A stretch of DNA of 54,979 nt from an uncultured Helicobacter sp. (GCF_910577135.1 NZ_CAJTLL010000015.1:1-54979); one strand, 5' to 3'; shown: positions 44,521 through 54,395, numbered from the stretch's first letter. Translations and numbers: made by a program. The notes: generated by a model from the letters alone, not told the origin.

Positions 44521-45852
44521 CTACTGAATATGCTCTTGCAAGTCCTGCCCACTATAATAGATATAATATGCCTTTTGCATTTCATAATCATTCAAAGCTT
44601 GATTATAAGTTGCCTCTGCTTCAACCTTTGTCGTCAAAGATTGCAAATAATCCGTGAAGTTTAGAATCTGCGCGTCATACTTTTTTGCCACATTTTCAAA
44701 GGCAATGCTCGCAGAGCGTAATGCCGCTTCTGAAGCTTTAATCTTTGCCACAGCAATCTCAAGGCTTTTGCGATAGAGCTTTTCGTCCTTTTTTTGCTCC
44801 TCTTTTTTATAAGCTAATTCTTTAAGATTCTTCAAATACCCTAGCCGTGCAGCTTGATACTGCTTATAGGTAGTGAGAAAATCAAGGTGAATAGTCGCAT
44901 TAATCATAATTTGGTTTTGCTTAGGTGGATATTGACGAGTGATAATTGAACCATATTGTGCTGCTTCAGCTGCACCCAATCCCTTAAAGGCAGCATCTAC
45001 CCCACCATTACTCACATACGTATCGCTTATGCTGATTATAGGCAAGTATGTAATCTGCCGTGCTTGATATTTCGCACTATCTGCTTGGAAACCTAACATA
45101 TTCAAATCGTGGCGATTTTCCTCAAGCTTGAAAAGCGGTGCTTTGATAGTTTTGCGCTCTAAATCCCCTACTTCTACATTGGCTAAAAGCGAAAGCATAA
45201 GCTTATTTTTTTCGGCTTCTAATCTCACATTGGCAAGTTCGTGTTCAGTAGCTAAAAATTCCGCTCGTAAAGATTCCACATCATCAACCGTCGTAAGCCC
45301 AGCATTAAAAAGTCTCTCTACACGTTTAACATTAGATTGAAGCTGCACTCGCTTTTGCTCTAAACTTACAAGCTTTGCGCGATTGGTAAAATACCCATAA
45401 TACTGCTCGATAATGCTTAAAAAAAGCTGGTCTTTGGTGGATTCTTTATCTTCTAAACTTGCACGATAAAGAGAGGCTTTCTCACGCACTTTATGATAAG
45501 TTTTTAACCCGCTAAAAACTTCCCAATTCCCCTTAATACTCCCCGTATTTGCCTTAAGACGCATATATGAGTTGTCTGTATCTTGATATTGATATGCCCC
45601 ATCAACAGTAGGCAAAAACTCCGTATATGCTGCTGCATTGGTCGCTTGAGCCTGTAAAATGGCTAAATCTTTTGCCTCTAGGTTATAATTTCTTTTTGCT
45701 CCTTCAAGCAATTCAGCCAAAGAAAATACACCTCCTACAATATGAGTGGATTCGGTTTCAGCCACTGATACCTCTTTTTGTGTTGCATAACTAGAATCTT
45801 CTTGGGCAATAAGCATAGAGCAAAGCGTTAATAAAAGAATGATTCCTTTCAT
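44521..45852 (-). CDS. hefA: TolC-family outer-membrane efflux channel
   Basis: 443 residues with a signal peptide (GIILLLTLCSMLIA). Two repeats of long amphipathic helices with Ala/Leu/Tyr/Lys content are typical of the TolC alpha-barrel (LAILQAQATNAAAYTEFLPT; FTDYLQSLTTKVEAEATYNQ). First gene of the hefABC operon. AAAGGAG precedes the ATG; a large inverted repeat lies 53 bases upstream and could be its operator. Confidence 0.92.
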   Translation of the reverse strand: MKGIILLLTLCSMLIAQEDSSYATQKEVSVAETESTHIVGGVFSLAELLEGAKRNYNLEAKDLAILQAQATNAAAYTEFLPTVDGAYQYQDTDNSYMRLKANTGSIKGNWEVFSGLKTYHKVREKASLYRASLEDKESTKDQLFLSIIEQYYGYFTNRAKLVSLEQKRVQLQSNVKRVERLFNAGLTTVDDVESLRAEFLATEHELANVRLEAEKNKLMLSLLANVEVGDLERKTIKAPLFKLEENRHDLNMLGFQADSAKYQARQITYLPIISISDTYVSNGGVDAAFKGLGAAEAAQYGSIITRQYPPKQNQIMINATIHLDFLTTYKQYQAARLGYLKNLKELAYKKEEQKKDEKLYRKSLEIAVAKIKASEAALRSASIAFENVAKKYDAQILNFTDYLQSLTTKVEAEATYNQALNDYEMQKAYYIYYSGQDLQEHIQ

Positions 45853-45904
45853 ATCCTAGCTCCTTTATCATAACATCTTTAAGTTTAAGGGCGGTATTGT
45901 AACT

Positions 45905-45946
45905 TAGTTTTATAAATAGTTGCATATACAACTATTTATAAAACTA
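45905..45946. promoter_or_regulatory. 18-bp perfect inverted repeat between hefA and fdhD
   Basis: TAGTTTTATAAATAGTTG and its exact complement CAACTATTTATAAAACTA are separated by six bases (CATATA). The fdhD stop codon lies inside the right arm. It is AT-rich and no T run follows, so it is a poor classical terminator. Its place ahead of the hefABC operon suggests an operator, as with the repeat bound by CmeR before cmeABC in Campylobacter, but the sequence is different. A terminator role for the fdh operon remains possible. Confidence 0.6.
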
Positions 45947-46718
45947 TACGTGCGGGATGTGTATAAATATTTAATGTCTCTCCACGCGCAAAACCCGCAA
46001 GAGTAATGCCTAGAAGCTGTGCAGACTTAATGCCTAAATGTGTCGTAGCTGCACGGGAAACAACAATAGGTATATCACTCATCGCCGCTTTAATCACCAT
46101 TTCCATAGAGAGCCGCCCACTCACGATTAAAATCGCTCCGCTCATATCCTTCCGTGCTAATCTTGCCTGACCTATCACCTTATCAATGGCATTATGCCGT
46201 CCCACATCTTCACTCACAAATGAAGTATTACTACACACAAGCATAGCCTTATGCACACAGCCTGTCTGCCTAAAAAGCGCACTTGGACTACTAAAATCAT
46301 CAAGGAGCGCAAAAAGATGCTCTATCGCTACACGCACGGGCGAAGTGATACGCTTATGCGTAATCTCACCATCAAAATTAGCACTTACCCCAACACAACA
46401 CCCAGTAGTCAAAGTTTTTTCCTTATGCAAATGCGCTAATTTCTCTGCTTTAATATGAGCATTCATATACACACTTAAGCCATCGGGGGCTACTTCAAGC
46501 GAGATGATATTATCAATAGAATCTAGCACCCCCTCATTCATTAAAAACCCCACAAAATGTGCTTCTTGCGCATAAGGCAAACTCATCACAGATAAAAGCT
46601 TTGCTCCATTAAGATAAAAGGCGATTCTTTGCTCTTCAATCACATAATCTTGCAAATGCTCCAATGTGCCATTTTGATGCACTTTCACCATACGCATTTT
46701 ATGCACGAATTCACTCAA
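45936..46718 (-). CDS. fdhD: FdhD, formate dehydrogenase sulfurtransferase
   Basis: 260 residues. FdhD passes sulfur from IscS to the molybdenum cofactor before it is inserted into formate dehydrogenase. Family motifs: HFVGFLMNEGVLDSID, QTGCVHKAMLVC, VSEDVGRHNAIDKVIGQA, ILIVSGRLSMEMVIKAA and VVSRAATTHLGIKSAQ. The sulfur-carrying loop reads TTGCCVGVSAN with adjacent Cys107-Cys108 instead of the CxxC of E. coli. The TTG at 46718 is used because AAGGGAG lies seven bases before it. Last gene of the fdh operon. Confidence 0.92.
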   Translation of the reverse strand: MSEFVHKMRMVKVHQNGTLEHLQDYVIEEQRIAFYLNGAKLLSVMSLPYAQEAHFVGFLMNEGVLDSIDNIISLEVAPDGLSVYMNAHIKAEKLAHLHKEKTLTTGCCVGVSANFDGEITHKRITSPVRVAIEHLFALLDDFSSPSALFRQTGCVHKAMLVCSNTSFVSEDVGRHNAIDKVIGQARLARKDMSGAILIVSGRLSMEMVIKAAMSDIPIVVSRAATTHLGIKSAQLLGITLAGFARGETLNIYTHPARIVL

Positions 46719-46747
46719 AGCACTTGCTCCCTTGATAATCCCTTTTG

Positions 46748-47734
46748 CTAATAATGAGCCACCCGCATAGAATCAAGCTTCCCTTGAGCCTGCAAATCTT
46801 TATAATACAAGCTATGGAGCATAGAGACTTCCTCCTCGCCCATCTTACCATTAATGATAGCCTCTAATGCCCCCTCAATTGCAAATACCGCCATATAAAT
46901 ATGCGTAATCAAAAGCGCAATCACCGCAAAGCCCATTACATTATGCACGATTGCCATAAGACGCAATGTATTAATACCTGCACCTTGAAAATACATTATC
47001 GCACCGCTTACTACCATTACCGCACCGCCAAGTGTCGCCACCCAAAACCACATTTTTTGCCCTGCATTAAACTTATGCGCGGGAATCTCACGATTTACTT
47101 TATCTAAATAGCCTCCAAGTATCATCATCCACTTAATATCATAAATTCTAAATAGACAATCTTTCACCCACATACAAAACATTAATGTCCCAAATATCGC
47201 AAAAAATATTGTGGCAAAGCCGTGCAGATCCCTAGCAAAGCGGATAAGCCACCCTCCGCCAAGTTTATCACCAAATACCATCATCAAGCCTGTGAGGCAT
47301 AGAACCACAAAAGGCACAGCAGCACACCAATGCACGATGATGTTGTAACGTGTAAAAACGAGTAAAAAGTTCCCGTGCTTATAATGCCGCTGCCCTATAA
47401 GCTTATAATGTCCAAAAAAAGCCATTGGCACAAAGATAACTATGAGTAAGAAAATGAGCGCAAAATACTGCCCTTGCAGCAGTGTAAAAAGCTCTCCTAA
47501 TCCCACAGAATCTGGGGAATCTAATCCCCAAGTCTTAATAGCCTCTATCTCTGGTCCGCCATACAAGTGCGGATTTGCTCTCTCACTCTTTTGAATAAGC
47601 GTATCATTACCCTCTATCACTTCTGCATATTGTTTGCCATTCTCTCGTGGCTCACTAGGATCAGCGTGTGTAGCACCCCAAGCAAAGACATTAAGCACTA
47701 TGGCATATAATAAGATTCTTAACATACTTTTCAT
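46748..47734 (-). CDS. fdhC: Formate dehydrogenase cytochrome b subunit
   Basis: 328 residues: signal peptide, a ~90-residue periplasmic N-terminal region, then several membrane helices with His ligands for b haems (FTRYNIIVHWCAAVPFVVLC, ARDLHGFATIFFAIFGTLM, MAIVHNVMGFAVIALLITHI). It anchors the enzyme in the inner membrane and passes electrons from formate to menaquinone. It lies nine bases after fdhB. Confidence 0.93.
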   Translation of the reverse strand: MKSMLRILLYAIVLNVFAWGATHADPSEPRENGKQYAEVIEGNDTLIQKSERANPHLYGGPEIEAIKTWGLDSPDSVGLGELFTLLQGQYFALIFLLIVIFVPMAFFGHYKLIGQRHYKHGNFLLVFTRYNIIVHWCAAVPFVVLCLTGLMMVFGDKLGGGWLIRFARDLHGFATIFFAIFGTLMFCMWVKDCLFRIYDIKWMMILGGYLDKVNREIPAHKFNAGQKMWFWVATLGGAVMVVSGAIMYFQGAGINTLRLMAIVHNVMGFAVIALLITHIYMAVFAIEGALEAIINGKMGEEEVSMLHSLYYKDLQAQGKLDSMRVAHY

Positions 47735-47743
47735 ACTCTCTCC

Positions 47744-48370
47744 TTAGTCATTATACGCGCTTTTCCATATATTAGGCACAGCTTCAGGGAGTTTCTCTCC
47801 TCGCATATTTGCACGATGTGCGATGATACTTGATATTTCTGTGCTTCCACCGGCTAAAAGCGCCTTAGTAGAGCACATAGAAGCACACATAGGCACTTTA
47901 CCCTCTGCGATACGATTTTGCCCATAGAGTTTATATTCCTCTGTGCTATGGGTTTGCTCCGGTCCTCCCGCACAATACGTGCATTTATCCATAGCCCCAC
48001 GACTGCCAAAGATATTAGATTTCGGGAATTGTGGCGCACCAAAAGGGCAGGCATAGAGGCAATATCCGCAGCCTATGCAGGTTTTTTTATCGTGTAAGAC
48101 AATGCCATCAGCGCGGATATAGAAGCAATCCACAGGACACACTTGCGCACATGGTGCGTCAGAGCAGTGCATACAGGCAATAGATATAGCCGTCTCTTTG
48201 CCTACCACACCTTCGTTAAGCATCACCACACGTCTGCGATTAACTCCCACAGGCAAGTGATGAGCCTCCTTACACGCCACATCACAGCCGTGGCATTCGA
48301 TACAGCGATTCGTATCACAATAAAATTTAATCCTTGAAAAACCCTCAAGTTGCTTTAATGTATCACTCAT
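47744..48370 (-). CDS. fdhB: Formate dehydrogenase iron-sulfur subunit
   Basis: 208 residues with four ferredoxin-type Cys clusters: CIECHGCDVACKEAHH, CMHCSDAPCAQVCPVDC, CIGCGYCLYACPFGAP and the scattered set CTYCAGG...CASMCSTKAL. It relays electrons from the catalytic subunit to the cytochrome. It lacks its own signal peptide, so it presumably crosses the membrane with FdhA through Tat. AAAGGA precedes the ATG. Confidence 0.95.
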   Translation of the reverse strand: MSDTLKQLEGFSRIKFYCDTNRCIECHGCDVACKEAHHLPVGVNRRRVVMLNEGVVGKETAISIACMHCSDAPCAQVCPVDCFYIRADGIVLHDKKTCIGCGYCLYACPFGAPQFPKSNIFGSRGAMDKCTYCAGGPEQTHSTEEYKLYGQNRIAEGKVPMCASMCSTKALLAGGSTEISSIIAHRANMRGEKLPEAVPNIWKSAYND

Positions 48371-48383
48371 CTTTTATCCTTTA

Positions 48384-51206
48384 CTATGCTTTTTCAATAC
48401 GGCAAAGTCCGCATTTTGTTTCTGGACAAGCAGAGTTGTAGTCAAAGCCATAGCTAGAAATCATATTTGCTGATTCACCAATAACATAGGGCTTCGTCCC
48501 CTCAGGGTAATAATCTAAGCGCGATTCCCCTTGGTCTAAGCCTGAAAAATTTTGTGGCAACCAGATGCTATTATAATCCACACGTGTGGAGATTTTCGCA
48601 TTTACAAGGATTCTGCAGCCATTTGTCCCATATATCCACACCATATCACCATTTTTGACTTTCAACTCTGCGGCTTTATCGGGGTGAATCTCCACGAACA
48701 TCTCTCCCTCTACTTCGGCTAGATATTTCGCGCTTCGTGTTTCCGCGCCTGTCCCCATATGTGCCACAAGCCTACCGCTTAGCATATTCACAGGAAACTC
48801 TTTCACCCAATCTTTTTCCTTTTGCCGAGTGCGATATTTGATATTCGCCCTAAAAAGACTTGTCTTATCAGGGAAGCTAGGATATTTATCCACCAAATCC
48901 CCACGCACAGAATGCAAAGGCTCCCTATGGAGGGGAATCTTATCATACCAATTCCACACATTTGCCCGTGCCTTGCCATTCCCATAAGGACACAATCCCA
49001 CTTCTAGTGCCCTCTCCACCAAAATATTATTACCAATACCAAGTGCAAAGGTGCTTCCTGCAATCGCCTCTTTTTCTTTAGCAGTTAGCTTCACGCCAAA
49101 GGATTCAATATTTGCCGCTGTGATAGGAGGGTGTCCGCCCTGATAAATAGCATTAGGCAAACTCCTTGAAACAAGCATTGAAGTTCCATCGGGTGCATTT
49201 AGCCCCCAATTCACCCTAAAGCCCATTCCACCGCGCATAACAGGGATACTGTCATTATACATTACAGGCGTTCCGGGGTGTTTATCACTCCAACAAGGCC
49301 AAGGAAGCCCATAATAATCCCCTGCAAACTCACCACTGCCCTCTAGCGTTACCTTATCAAATAAATGCCAATTTTCTTGATGAGCCTTTAATCTCTCTGG
49401 ACTCATACCCTGTAAGCCAATGCTACGGATACTTTGTGTGAGCTCTGTGGTAGCGTCCTCTGGCCACATAAACTCCTCCCTGCCCTTTGACTTAGCAATA
49501 TCATACAATCGCCATTGATATGCTTCTAAGAATCCTAGCCTTTTAGCCATACCAAAGAGAAATTCCTCATCTGGGCGGCATTCAAAAAGTGGCTCCATCA
49601 CTTTAGAACGCCATTGATAGCTACGATTTGTCGCTGCCACAGAGCCGCTTGTCTCCATTTGAGAAGCCGCCGGTAAGCAGAATAGATTATCGCTCCTATC
49701 GCTATAAATAGCCAAGTCATTCACATAAGGATCGACAAAGACGACTAAATCAAGCTTATCCATCGCCTTTTTTTGCAAATCTAGTAATGAAACTGAAGTC
49801 ATACCTGTGCCTATCACTACTAACGCACGTAGCATTGTACCACCGTTATTTGCAGCGTTTTCATCATCTAGCACACCAAACTTCCAAGTAGAATGCGCAA
49901 AGCCTGTCTTTTCCATCATCTCCTTATCTTTAAAGCGCCCTAGCATCCATTCATATTCCACACCCCAATGTTTGCAGAAATGCCGCCAAGCAGCCTCACC
50001 TAGCCCATAATAGCCCGGTAGAGAATCAGAGAGATTATTCATATCACTCGCACCTTGCACATTATCGTGTCCGCGCAAGATATTCACACCACCGCCATTT
50101 TTACCAATATTGCCTAAAAACATCTGCAAGATAGGCATAATCCTTGTATTGCTTGTGCCAACGGTATGTTGCGTCAAGCCTTGATTCCATATTAAACTCG
50201 CCGGTTTTGCCGCTGCCATCTCTTCGGCAATATGGCGAATAGAATCTGCTGGGATTCCACACACATCAGCTGCTACCTCTGGAGGGAATTTCTTTGCCTC
50301 CTCGATAATGTCCTCATAGCCATAAACGCGCTCTTTGAGAAAATTCTCATCATAAAGCTTTTTAGCAATGATATGATTAAGTAGTCCATAAGCAAAGGCT
50401 ATATCTGTTCCACTGCGGATTCTATAAAACTCATCGCATTTCGCCGCAGTCTTAGTAAATCGCGGGTCAATACACACAAGCTTTGCGCCATTTTCCTTAG
50501 CGCGCAAGATATGCACCATCGATACAGGGTGATTAACTGCTGGATTTGCACCAATAACCAAGATATACTTAGAAAACATCATATCGCCAAGATGGTTTGT
50601 CATACCACCATACCCGAATGTATTCGCCACACCGGCGACTGTTGGGCTGTGTCAAACTCTCGCACAATGATCGATATTATTTGTCCCAAAAAATGCGGCA
50701 AATTTACGGATATAATAGCTCTGCTCATTAGAGCATTTCGCACTTCCAATGAACATTACCGCATCAGGTCCGCTTTCCTCGCGGATTTGCCCTAATTTCG
50801 CAGCAATCTTATCTAATGCCCTCTCATAATCCACTCTCTGCCATTTGCCGCCCACTTTTTCTAATGGATAACGTAATCGCGTCTCGCTCCTTGCTCTATC
50901 TATCAAGTCTGCCCCCTTACAGCAATGTCCGCCTTGAGAGACAGGGTGATCTTGAGCTACTTCTTGGCGCACCCATACGCCATCTACCACTTCGGCTATC
51001 ACCCCACAGCCCACAGAACAATGTGTACATATCGTTTTGATACGCTTAGACTGAGGGTATCGCTCTTTTAGCTCTGCCTCACTTGCCTTTCTCACAACAC
51101 TTTGTGCTTCATTCCCAAAAGCACTACTCACACCAGCCATAGAAGCTAATGCAGAGAGCTTGAGAAATGAGCGTCTCGCATTGCGCTTATTTGTCGCTTC
51201 ACTCAT
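48384..51206 (-). CDS. fdhA: Formate dehydrogenase catalytic subunit, selenoprotein, Tat-exported
   Basis: 940 residues if the UGA at 50652-50654 is read as selenocysteine (residue 185): the frame runs ...NIDHCARV-Sec-HSPTVAGVANTFGYG, the exact context of the catalytic Sec/Cys of Mo/W formate dehydrogenases. A twin-arginine signal (ARRSFLKLSALASMAGVSS) directs folded export. The first 4Fe-4S cluster is CTHCSVGCG...CCKGAD, and molybdopterin-binding domains follow. It oxidises formate in the periplasm for respiration. A SECIS-like hairpin lies just after the UGA. Gene callers that read UGA as a stop split it into 48384-50630 and 50652-51206. Confidence 0.95.
50624..50638 (-). promoter_or_regulatory. 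SECIS-like hairpin of fdhA
   Basis: In the mRNA, UCGCC and GGCGA pair around the loop GGUGU, 13 bases after the UGA. The short stem, a loop beginning GGU and this spacing are the known features of the bacterial SelB-binding element in fdhF/fdnG-type genes. It supports selenocysteine insertion over a simple nonsense mutation. Confidence 0.82.
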
Positions 51207-51222
51207 TTTTTACTCCTTTACA

Positions 51223-51438
51223 TTACTTAGCAACAGAAAAATATGTCTGCCAATACTGCGTATCGCTACGATATAGAATCTCTTGCTTTTTACTTTTGCC
51301 CTTGATGACTGCTTTTTGTGTGTGTTCGCCTGAACAACCATTCAAACTAAGGGAGCCTATCGCAACCACAACGCCACCAACCCCTGCACGTTTTAAAAAT
51401 GCGCGGCGAGATTGTATGTCTTTTTGGGTTTTTGACAT
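51223..51438 (-). CDS. Small Tat-signal protein of the formate dehydrogenase region
   Basis: 71 residues with a twin-arginine motif (SRRAFLKRAGVGGVVVAIGS) and a hydrophilic tail ending TQYWQTYFSVAK. A Cys in LSLNGCSGE could be a lipid-anchor site. Small Tat-target proteins of this kind regularly precede fdhA in Campylobacterota and other proteobacteria (TIGR02811-like); the role is unknown, perhaps assembly. AAAGGAGG precedes the ATG, 16 bases ahead of fdhA. Confidence 0.85.
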   Translation of the reverse strand: MSKTQKDIQSRRAFLKRAGVGGVVVAIGSLSLNGCSGEHTQKAVIKGKSKKQEILYRSDTQYWQTYFSVAK

Positions 51439-51516
51439 AGAGCCTCCTTTGTCTTTAGAGTTTGGGATAAACCCATTTTGACCTTTACTTAAAAAGCCAA
51501 AATCGATTTACCGCTA

Positions 51517-52173
51517 TTATAGATTACGCTCTACATTTAAAAAACTCTGCAATAAACTCGCTATATGTGTATAATAAAGCAGATTCTCACGCTTTTGTAA
51601 TACCTCAATCACAAAATCGCCCAATGGAATGACTAATTCCCTTAGCACCTGCCAACTCACCTTTTCATCCTCACTATGCTGCGAACACACAAGATGGCGC
51701 ATTAACAGCAATAAGAATCCCAAATGCTCCTCACTCTCCTTGCAACCTTGCGTATCAAGCCTAAAAGTGCTTTGTTTAATCAATTCCCGCGATTTAAGCA
51801 GAGCTTTACCATTCAAACAGCCCTCCCAATAATGCGAGAGATAGAGCATAATTTGCGTATTGTGATAAAACACCTCGCCTTTTTTACGACGTCTAGGCAT
51901 CGCATCTGTATCGCTAGGCAAGGTAAAAGGCAGAATAAATGTAGTTGTGTATTCCTCAATAATATGCTTTATACCTTGTGTTTTAAGCGCATTTGCCAAT
52001 ACCTCAAAATGTGTATCATCACTTTCACTTAGTATATGCGTTTTTAATATCTCTACTTGCTTAATGAGCGTCTCCTCGCGTTTGCATAATAGCTCATACA
52101 AAAACAGCCCGGCAAAAAAATCATAATACAAAGCCCTTGCATTTGCTATAGATTCTAAAACATTATGCGCCAT
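51517..52173 (-). CDS. TorD-family chaperone for formate dehydrogenase
   Basis: 218 residues, all-helical, with the TorD/DmsD-type pattern (ARALYYDFFAGLFLYELLCK; LPFTLPSDTDAMPRRRKKGE; YWEGCLNGKALLKSRELI). Such chaperones bind the Tat signal and guide cofactor loading of molybdoenzymes; its place directly before the Tat protein and fdhA indicates FdhA as client. The ATG overlaps the stop of the ferredoxin gene. Confidence 0.8.
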   Translation of the reverse strand: MAHNVLESIANARALYYDFFAGLFLYELLCKREETLIKQVEILKTHILSESDDTHFEVLANALKTQGIKHIIEEYTTTFILPFTLPSDTDAMPRRRKKGEVFYHNTQIMLYLSHYWEGCLNGKALLKSRELIKQSTFRLDTQGCKESEEHLGFLLLLMRHLVCSQHSEDEKVSWQVLRELVIPLGDFVIEVLQKRENLLYYTHIASLLQSFLNVERNL

Positions 52174-53708
52174 TAGTGTGCTCCCTCAAACATCACTTTC
52201 ACCTTGCAATCCGCGCAACACTCCAAAGTTTTAAGCTTTAAAGCATTTCCGGCAAAGACAGGAGTGAGCATATTTTTGATTTTGCTAATACTTTTATGTG
52301 TCGCAAAGATTTTATTGCACTCCACACATCTAAAAGGCTCATCAACAGCAATACTCACATATTCAAAGCTATGCGGCTCTAAAAGCAAAGTGTGAGATTC
52401 TAAGTTTAAGACATTTTCCGCACAGCTTGCCACGCAATACCCACAATCTGTGCAAAGCGAGGCTTTATAAAGTAGCTCAAATGAGGCATTATTATTAATT
52501 AAGGCATTAGCATTACACGCTTCCACACAGCTAAGGCATAGAGTACATTTAGCGGTATCAATATGCAAAAATCCGCTATTATTCATAGCGATTTTGCCAT
52601 AGGATTCTTGCTTAATCCAAAAAGATATTCGTGCGGAAAATATATCCTTGCTATTCTCCTTATTTGTAGGTGTATAGATATAATGGCTTTGCATAAGGGG
52701 CTGCAATGCCTCGATAGCTTTAGAATCCGTGCTGCCAATAATGGCATTTTGCCTAAAAATGCGTTGATAGATTTCATTTAAGGTTGCTATATCGTTATGA
52801 GTATGTTCGCCCAATGTGCTATACAACACGATTGGTGCGCCACTCTCCTGCAAAAGTGTGAGCAAGTATGTAGCATTTAGTATATCAGGCACTTGCAAAA
52901 CAAAAGGAAGCAGCAGAGGATTGAGAGTTTGCAGAGCCTTAAAATCTCTAGCAAAGCCCTCACTCTCAAAGTCCAAAGACGAGACAATAAGCGGGATATA
53001 TCCCTTATAGAGCCTCGCCCTGTATGTGAAAGATTCTAATCCATCACCCTGCCGCTGCACACTGCCCGTAGGACATACGCTCACACACTTACCACAAGCG
53101 ATACAATCCACAGATGAGAGGCTCAAAAGCATAGAATCTTTATCGCTGCTAATGCCCATCGTAGGGCAAATATCCACACACAAATGGCACACGCTCTTAC
53201 CATTAGCAAATACCCTCCGCCCTTGATATTGACAGGTCAAAGGTTCAAAGACTATATGATGAGTATAATGCCGCTCACCGCATAGGCAAAGCAAAGATTC
53301 GAGCATACAATGGGCATTATCATATTTATCGGGCGTATGCACACCCTTATATGCGGGGCAATTCTCAAGCGGGGCAAAAGATACGATTTGCGATGTTTGC
53401 AAAGATTCTATCTCGCCATTAGCATTTTTAAATTGCAAAGTGAAATCACCCAAATGCCCCTTAAGCCCTACAAAATCTTGAGGTAAAAGATGGCTTACTT
53501 CAAGCGTATAGCCGTGATTTTCATTAATACAAAGGGATAAAAACTCATCAGTTAACTCTCCATAGCCTATGACCACAAAATTGGGCTTGACAACCATAGT
53601 AGCCTTAGCATTAAATGCGGTAAAATCAAGCACAATCTCATCACACTCGTGCAAAATCGCCTTTTGCATATCATTAAGCAATGAATAGACCCTTGCTTCT
53701 AATTTCAT
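52173..53708 (-). CDS. Multi-cluster 4Fe-4S protein of the formate dehydrogenase operon
   Basis: 511 residues. Four ferredoxin motifs in two pairs: CHLCVDICPTMGI with CIACGKCVSVCPTGSV (~180-220), and CTLCLSCVEACNANAL with CTDCGYCVASCAENVL (~390-440). A further CxxC pair lies near the C-terminus (FRCVECNKIF, CCADCKVKV). The N-terminal ~140 residues and the segment between the pairs show no motif I know. No signal peptide, so it is cytoplasmic. First gene of the operon; similar proteins head fdh clusters in Campylobacter. The role in electron transfer or in maturation is not settled. ATG 53708 is preferred over GTG 53714. Confidence 0.8.
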   Translation of the reverse strand: MKLEARVYSLLNDMQKAILHECDEIVLDFTAFNAKATMVVKPNFVVIGYGELTDEFLSLCINENHGYTLEVSHLLPQDFVGLKGHLGDFTLQFKNANGEIESLQTSQIVSFAPLENCPAYKGVHTPDKYDNAHCMLESLLCLCGERHYTHHIVFEPLTCQYQGRRVFANGKSVCHLCVDICPTMGISSDKDSMLLSLSSVDCIACGKCVSVCPTGSVQRQGDGLESFTYRARLYKGYIPLIVSSLDFESEGFARDFKALQTLNPLLLPFVLQVPDILNATYLLTLLQESGAPIVLYSTLGEHTHNDIATLNEIYQRIFRQNAIIGSTDSKAIEALQPLMQSHYIYTPTNKENSKDIFSARISFWIKQESYGKIAMNNSGFLHIDTAKCTLCLSCVEACNANALINNNASFELLYKASLCTDCGYCVASCAENVLNLESHTLLLEPHSFEYVSIAVDEPFRCVECNKIFATHKSISKIKNMLTPVFAGNALKLKTLECCADCKVKVMFEGAH

Positions 53709-53816
53709 TTTCACCTCGTTTTTGAAATTAAATGTAAGGATAATATAACAAAATGCAAATATTTTTTAACTATTTTTGAGCTTTTACATCTTTGTATAAC
53801 TTTTTATATATCCTTT

Positions 53817-54395
53817 TTAGTAACACGATGAGCACAAAGTAAGAAAGTTTTTCATTATGCGTTTGCCGCTCTCTTGCAAAATAGATTCCGGGTGGAACTG
53901 CACGCCATAGGTGTCATAACCCTTTGCTTTTAACACCATAAGCACTCCCAAATCATTATAGCCTAGTGCCTCACATTCACCTAATTTGTTTACATAGAGC
54001 GAATGATACAAAGCTACTTTTATGCCCTGTTTCACACCTTTAAATAGAGGATTTGGCACAAAATGCAATCTTGCATTTTTAGCGTGAGTGGGGGTAGAGA
54101 GTGAAATAACCTCTCCGCCAAAGGCTTGGGCGATACATTGATGTCCTAAGCATATCCCTAGAATCTTTTTTGTTGGAGCAAAATACTTGATTGCCTCCAA
54201 GCACACGCCAGATTGCAAAGGGTGGCTAGGACCGGGCGATATGATAAGGTGAGAAAAATGCACTTTTTTAATAGCTTCAAGGACTGTATCATTAGACACA
54301 ATAATCGGCTCTATGCCGCATTCTTGCAAGAGATATATGACATTGTATGTAAAGGAATCATAGTTATCGATAATAAGCACTTTTGGAGATGTCAT
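53817..54395 (-). CDS. Glutamine amidotransferase of TrpG/PabA type
   Basis: 192 residues. Class I amidotransferase motifs: IIDNYDSFTYN at the start, LIISPGPSHP for the oxyanion region, nucleophile Cys in ILGICLGHQCIAQAFGG and catalytic His-Glu in GVQFHPESIL. It supplies ammonia to chorismate for p-aminobenzoate or anthranilate. Neither trpE/pabB nor other trp genes are adjacent, so folate or tryptophan use cannot be decided. I start at the ATG giving MTSPKVLIID; the frame is open eight codons further. Confidence 0.9.
   Translation of the reverse strand: MTSPKVLIIDNYDSFTYNVIYLLQECGIEPIIVSNDTVLEAIKKVHFSHLIISPGPSHPLQSGVCLEAIKYFAPTKKILGICLGHQCIAQAFGGEVISLSTPTHAKNARLHFVPNPLFKGVKQGIKVALYHSLYVNKLGECEALGYNDLGVLMVLKAKGYDTYGVQFHPESILQESGKRIMKNFLTLCSSCY

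Noticed and set aside
50631..50654. fdhA as two genes or a nonsense pseudogene
   Set aside because: The UGA is at the catalytic selenocysteine position and is followed by a SECIS-like stem; the downstream frame is unbroken and conserved.
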